From Spirochaetaceae bacterium (GTDB lineage Bacteria; Spirochaetota; Spirochaetia; SZUA-6; DRHE01), in assembly GCA_020353535.1 (NCBI GenBank), contig CP070696.1, positions 2,379,407-2,443,406 of the forward strand: DNA of 64,000 nucleotides, written 5' to 3'. The notes below the pieces were generated by a model. It was not told where the DNA came from and searched no databases. It was given only the letters and a program-made list of their open reading frames with translations. The position numbers and the translations under genes are program-made. Each line of letters begins with the position of its first letter. The first letter of the stretch is position 1. This document shows, piece by piece, positions 61,916 to 64,000 of this stretch.

Positions 61916-63856
61916 ATGCCCGAGAGCAATCGTCGAAATCAAATCCTGGTGGATACAACCAACAGTCGTTTCGCGAAACTCAGACCAATACCTCTAGTGG
62001 AGGTCGAGTTTCGTGGAGGGTTCTGGGAAAGATGGCAGAAGATAACGCTGGGATCGGCGCTTGCGCATGGATATGAGCAGCTGGAGCGAACGCACACGCT
62101 TGACAATTTCAAGATATTGGCAGCGGAATTGACAGGAGAGTTCCGGGGCAAATGGTTTGCGGATTCAGATCTGTACAAATGGCTGGAGGCTGCCTCGTAC
62201 GCTTTGAGATTTAAAACCGATCCCGGTCTATGCGCCAAAGTAGAAGAGTCGGTAAGGTTAATTCGGGCTGCTCAACATGAGGACGGGTATTTGAACACGT
62301 TTTATCAACTAACATCGTTCGCAAAACGCTGGACGAACATGGCAGCGGGACACGAGCTTTACTGTGCCGGCCACATGTTTCAAGCCGCGGTCGCTCATTT
62401 TCGTATGACCGGCAAGACTGATTTTCTGGAAGTGGCGGTGAAATTCGCCGACCACATCGACTCGGTTTTCGGACCCGGAAAGCTCCAGGATCCTCCCGGG
62501 CATCCGGAGATCGAGATGGCACTTGTCGAGTTGTACAGGGTAACCGGAGAAAAGAGATATTTGGAGCTGGCCTCGTTTCTTGTCGATCAAAGAGGGAAGG
62601 GATTTCTCGGTGGAGAAGATCACCACCAGGATCATTTGCCGATCCGGGAGGTCACGAGCGTTGCCGGACACGCCGTGCGTCAGCTGTACCTCCTGGCAGG
62701 AGTTACCGATCTGTATCTGGAAACGGGCGAGGAAGTACTGCTCAGGCAGCTTGAAAACCTCTGGAAAGACATGACAGGATCCAAGATCAGCGTTACCGGT
62801 GGCGTGGGATCCACACCGAAGATCCGGGTGGCCGGAGGCGTCGATAATCCCTACTTCCGAGGTGAGGGATTCGGACAGGCGTACGAGCTTCCCATCTTCA
62901 ACGTACATAATGAAACCTGCGCGCAAATCGCCGATGTGATGTGGAACTGGCGAATGCTTCTTGCCACCGGGGAAGCCCGTTATGCGGATATCATCGAATG
63001 GACCCTCTATAATAGTGTACTCAGCGGGATTTCTCTGGATGGGACGAAGTATTTCTATACAAACGTTATGGCCAGTCGGGGAGACGTGGAACGAAATGAA
63101 TGGTTCGGTGTCGCCTGCTGTCCGCCGAATGTCATGCGGACGCTGGCTTCCATCAGTAACTATGTCGCCACCGCCAGCGACAGGGGACTGCAGATACACC
63201 TGTACGATCAGGGAAGAGTTTCTGCAAAAACCGGCAACAACAACTCCATAACCTTGAATATACAAACCCAGTACCCTTGGAAGGAACTGGTGCGGTTAAA
63301 GATCGAAGCCGCGGAGCAACCGAGCATGACATTGAGTCTGAGGATCCCTTCATGGTGTTCGGAGGCTTCCGTGAACCTTAACTCCAGCAAAATCGATCGA
63401 CCTGTCACTCCAGGCACGTATTTTGAGATTGATAGAGTCTGGAAGCCGGGCGATACGGTGGAACTCTATTTGCCGATGCAGGCTCGAATGCTCGAAGCAA
63501 ATCCCCTGGTCGAAACTACGCGCAATTGCGTCAGCATTGCCCGTGGGCCTGTCGTGTACTGCTTCGAGGAAATCGACCAAGAAGAAGGTGTACGGGTCCT
63601 TGATGCGGAGATTGACACGAGGATAGATCTGGAAATCCGGTGGGACAAAAAAACGCTCGAAGGCATCGTCGTTATTACAGGACAAGGATATGCCCTGGAC
63701 CATTCAGATTGGCAGGATATCCTGTACCGGCCGTTTGTAAAACAGGATCGGCCGAAGAAAACCGCCACGAAGCTCCAGGCAATTCCATATTACGCCTGGG
63801 CCAATCGCTCGAAATCACCTATGTGTGTCTGGATTCCCAAATCTTGTGCCGATTGA
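61916..63856 (+). CDS. Beta-L-arabinofuranosidase, GH127
   Basis: This 646-residue cytosolic glycosidase has an (alpha/alpha)6 barrel opening with VEFRGGFWERW and AAQHEDGYLNTFYQ. The zinc/thiolate site is complete: Glu333 and Cys335 in HNETCAQI, and Cys401-Cys402 in ACCPPNVMR, matching the Glu/Cys/Cys/Cys set of HypBA1. One cysteine is the unusual nucleophile. CGGAGGAG precedes the ATG. With GH51 it gives the locus both alpha and beta arabinofuranoside activity. Confidence 0.95.
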   Translation: MPESNRRNQILVDTTNSRFAKLRPIPLVEVEFRGGFWERWQKITLGSALAHGYEQLERTHTLDNFKILAAELTGEFRGKWFADSDLYKWLEAASYALRFKTDPGLCAKVEESVRLIRAAQHEDGYLNTFYQLTSFAKRWTNMAAGHELYCAGHMFQAAVAHFRMTGKTDFLEVAVKFADHIDSVFGPGKLQDPPGHPEIEMALVELYRVTGEKRYLELASFLVDQRGKGFLGGEDHHQDHLPIREVTSVAGHAVRQLYLLAGVTDLYLETGEEVLLRQLENLWKDMTGSKISVTGGVGSTPKIRVAGGVDNPYFRGEGFGQAYELPIFNVHNETCAQIADVMWNWRMLLATGEARYADIIEWTLYNSVLSGISLDGTKYFYTNVMASRGDVERNEWFGVACCPPNVMRTLASISNYVATASDRGLQIHLYDQGRVSAKTGNNNSITLNIQTQYPWKELVRLKIEAAEQPSMTLSLRIPSWCSEASVNLNSSKIDRPVTPGTYFEIDRVWKPGDTVELYLPMQARMLEANPLVETTRNCVSIARGPVVYCFEEIDQEEGVRVLDAEIDTRIDLEIRWDKKTLEGIVVITGQGYALDHSDWQDILYRPFVKQDRPKKTATKLQAIPYYAWANRSKSPMCVWIPKSCAD

Positions 63857-63912
63857 TCTGCGATGGCTACGAAAGCTTTAACTGTGTATGGGATCCCGCC
63901 ATAAAATACACA

Positions 63913-63940
63913 TTGACAGGGGGAAGCGAGGGAGGATAGT
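63913..63940 (+). promoter_or_regulatory. Possible promoter for the last, incomplete gene
   Basis: A perfect TTGACA (63913-63918), 16-base spacer and GATAGT (63935-63940) lie just before the ATG at 63949. GGAGG at 63931-63935 is 13 bases from the ATG, rather far for a ribosome site. Confidence 0.35.
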
Positions 63941-63948
63941 TTTTTTTC

Positions 63949-64000
63949 ATGAACGACAAAGGATCCCTGGATCGGCTCATCAACCCAGAAGACCAGCAGC
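63949..64000 (+). CDS. Unknown protein, N-terminus only
   Basis: Only 17 codons are present (MNDKGSLDRLINPEDQQ) before the window ends. Location behind GH127 suggests another glycoside-use gene, but the sequence alone shows nothing specific. Confidence 0.4.
   Translation, partial: MNDKGSLDRLINPEDQQ

Noticed and set aside
1..64000. CRISPR arrays, tRNA/rRNA genes, insertion sequences, prophage genes
   Set aside because: No regularly spaced repeats, tRNA-like arms, transposase or phage proteins were recognised on reading both strands; a dedicated scan was not possible.

Overview
The window looks like chromosomal DNA of a free-living, saccharolytic member of the Spirochaetota (Spirochaetales-like). 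The best clue is the N-termini of the ABC substrate-binding proteins: a short hydrophobic signal followed by a Gly/Glu/Gln-rich tether (AEGQEESS, AGGGEKTAA, AGAKGEEEA, ASGKSGGPQEEE, AGQQGAAPG), which is characteristic of spirochaete transport proteins. GC content is moderately high, operons are tight with many 4-8 base overlaps, and GTG/TTG starts are common. No tRNA, rRNA, CRISPR array, insertion sequence or prophage was seen. Assignments come from reading motifs by eye; no database search was run.

Layout. 1-3406 (minus): CUT1 sugar ABC transporter followed by a sensor kinase that runs off the edge. 3592-7682 (plus): two Gfo/Idh/MocA dehydrogenases and a gamma-glutamyltransferase. 7859-14036 (plus): a small envelope protein, an isochorismatase-fold amidase and a complete branched-chain-amino-acid/amide type ABC transporter. 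14116-16980 (minus): a tandem pair of cNMP-binding/GGDEF proteins between two decayed genes. 17134-20504 (plus): a second CUT1 transporter. 20501-27755 (minus): phosphodiesterase, deoD, HD hydrolase, a 62-aa protein, an Lnt-like amidase, a FAN1-type nuclease and a D-Ala-D-Ala dipeptidase. 27865-35468: a deleted AHSA1 pseudogene, a PilZ protein with a sigma-54 promoter, a lipoprotein aminopeptidase, udk, a HEAT protein, a truncated desaturase and a large SWIM-SNF2 helicase. 35543-41785 (minus): two UroD/MtaA-family proteins, a GATase1-like protein and a third CUT1 transporter. 42129-48604 (plus): a CUT2 (ribose type) transporter with a LmbE deacetylase, a Zn alcohol dehydrogenase and an amidohydrolase. 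48623-54410: a membrane-fused spermidine-synthase-like protein, two Tat-signal radical SAM enzymes and a pseudo-receiver/PilZ protein. 54430-63856: an arabinoside locus with GH51, GH127, a CUT1 transporter, a DUF362 ferredoxin, an isochorismatase-fold hydrolase and a GntR regulator.

Themes. The four CUT1 transporters carry no ATPase gene, so they probably share an MsmK/MsmX-type ATPase encoded elsewhere. All five binding-protein genes that are followed by further transporter genes have a stem-loop just downstream. Four genes are visibly degraded. The most system-like unexplained locus is 48623-53660: two radical SAM enzymes with twin-arginine signals diverge from a region holding a perfect 11-base-arm palindrome, next to a multi-pass membrane aminopropyltransferase-like protein. 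The second is the sugar transporter with two HxCG UroD-family proteins at 35543-41785.
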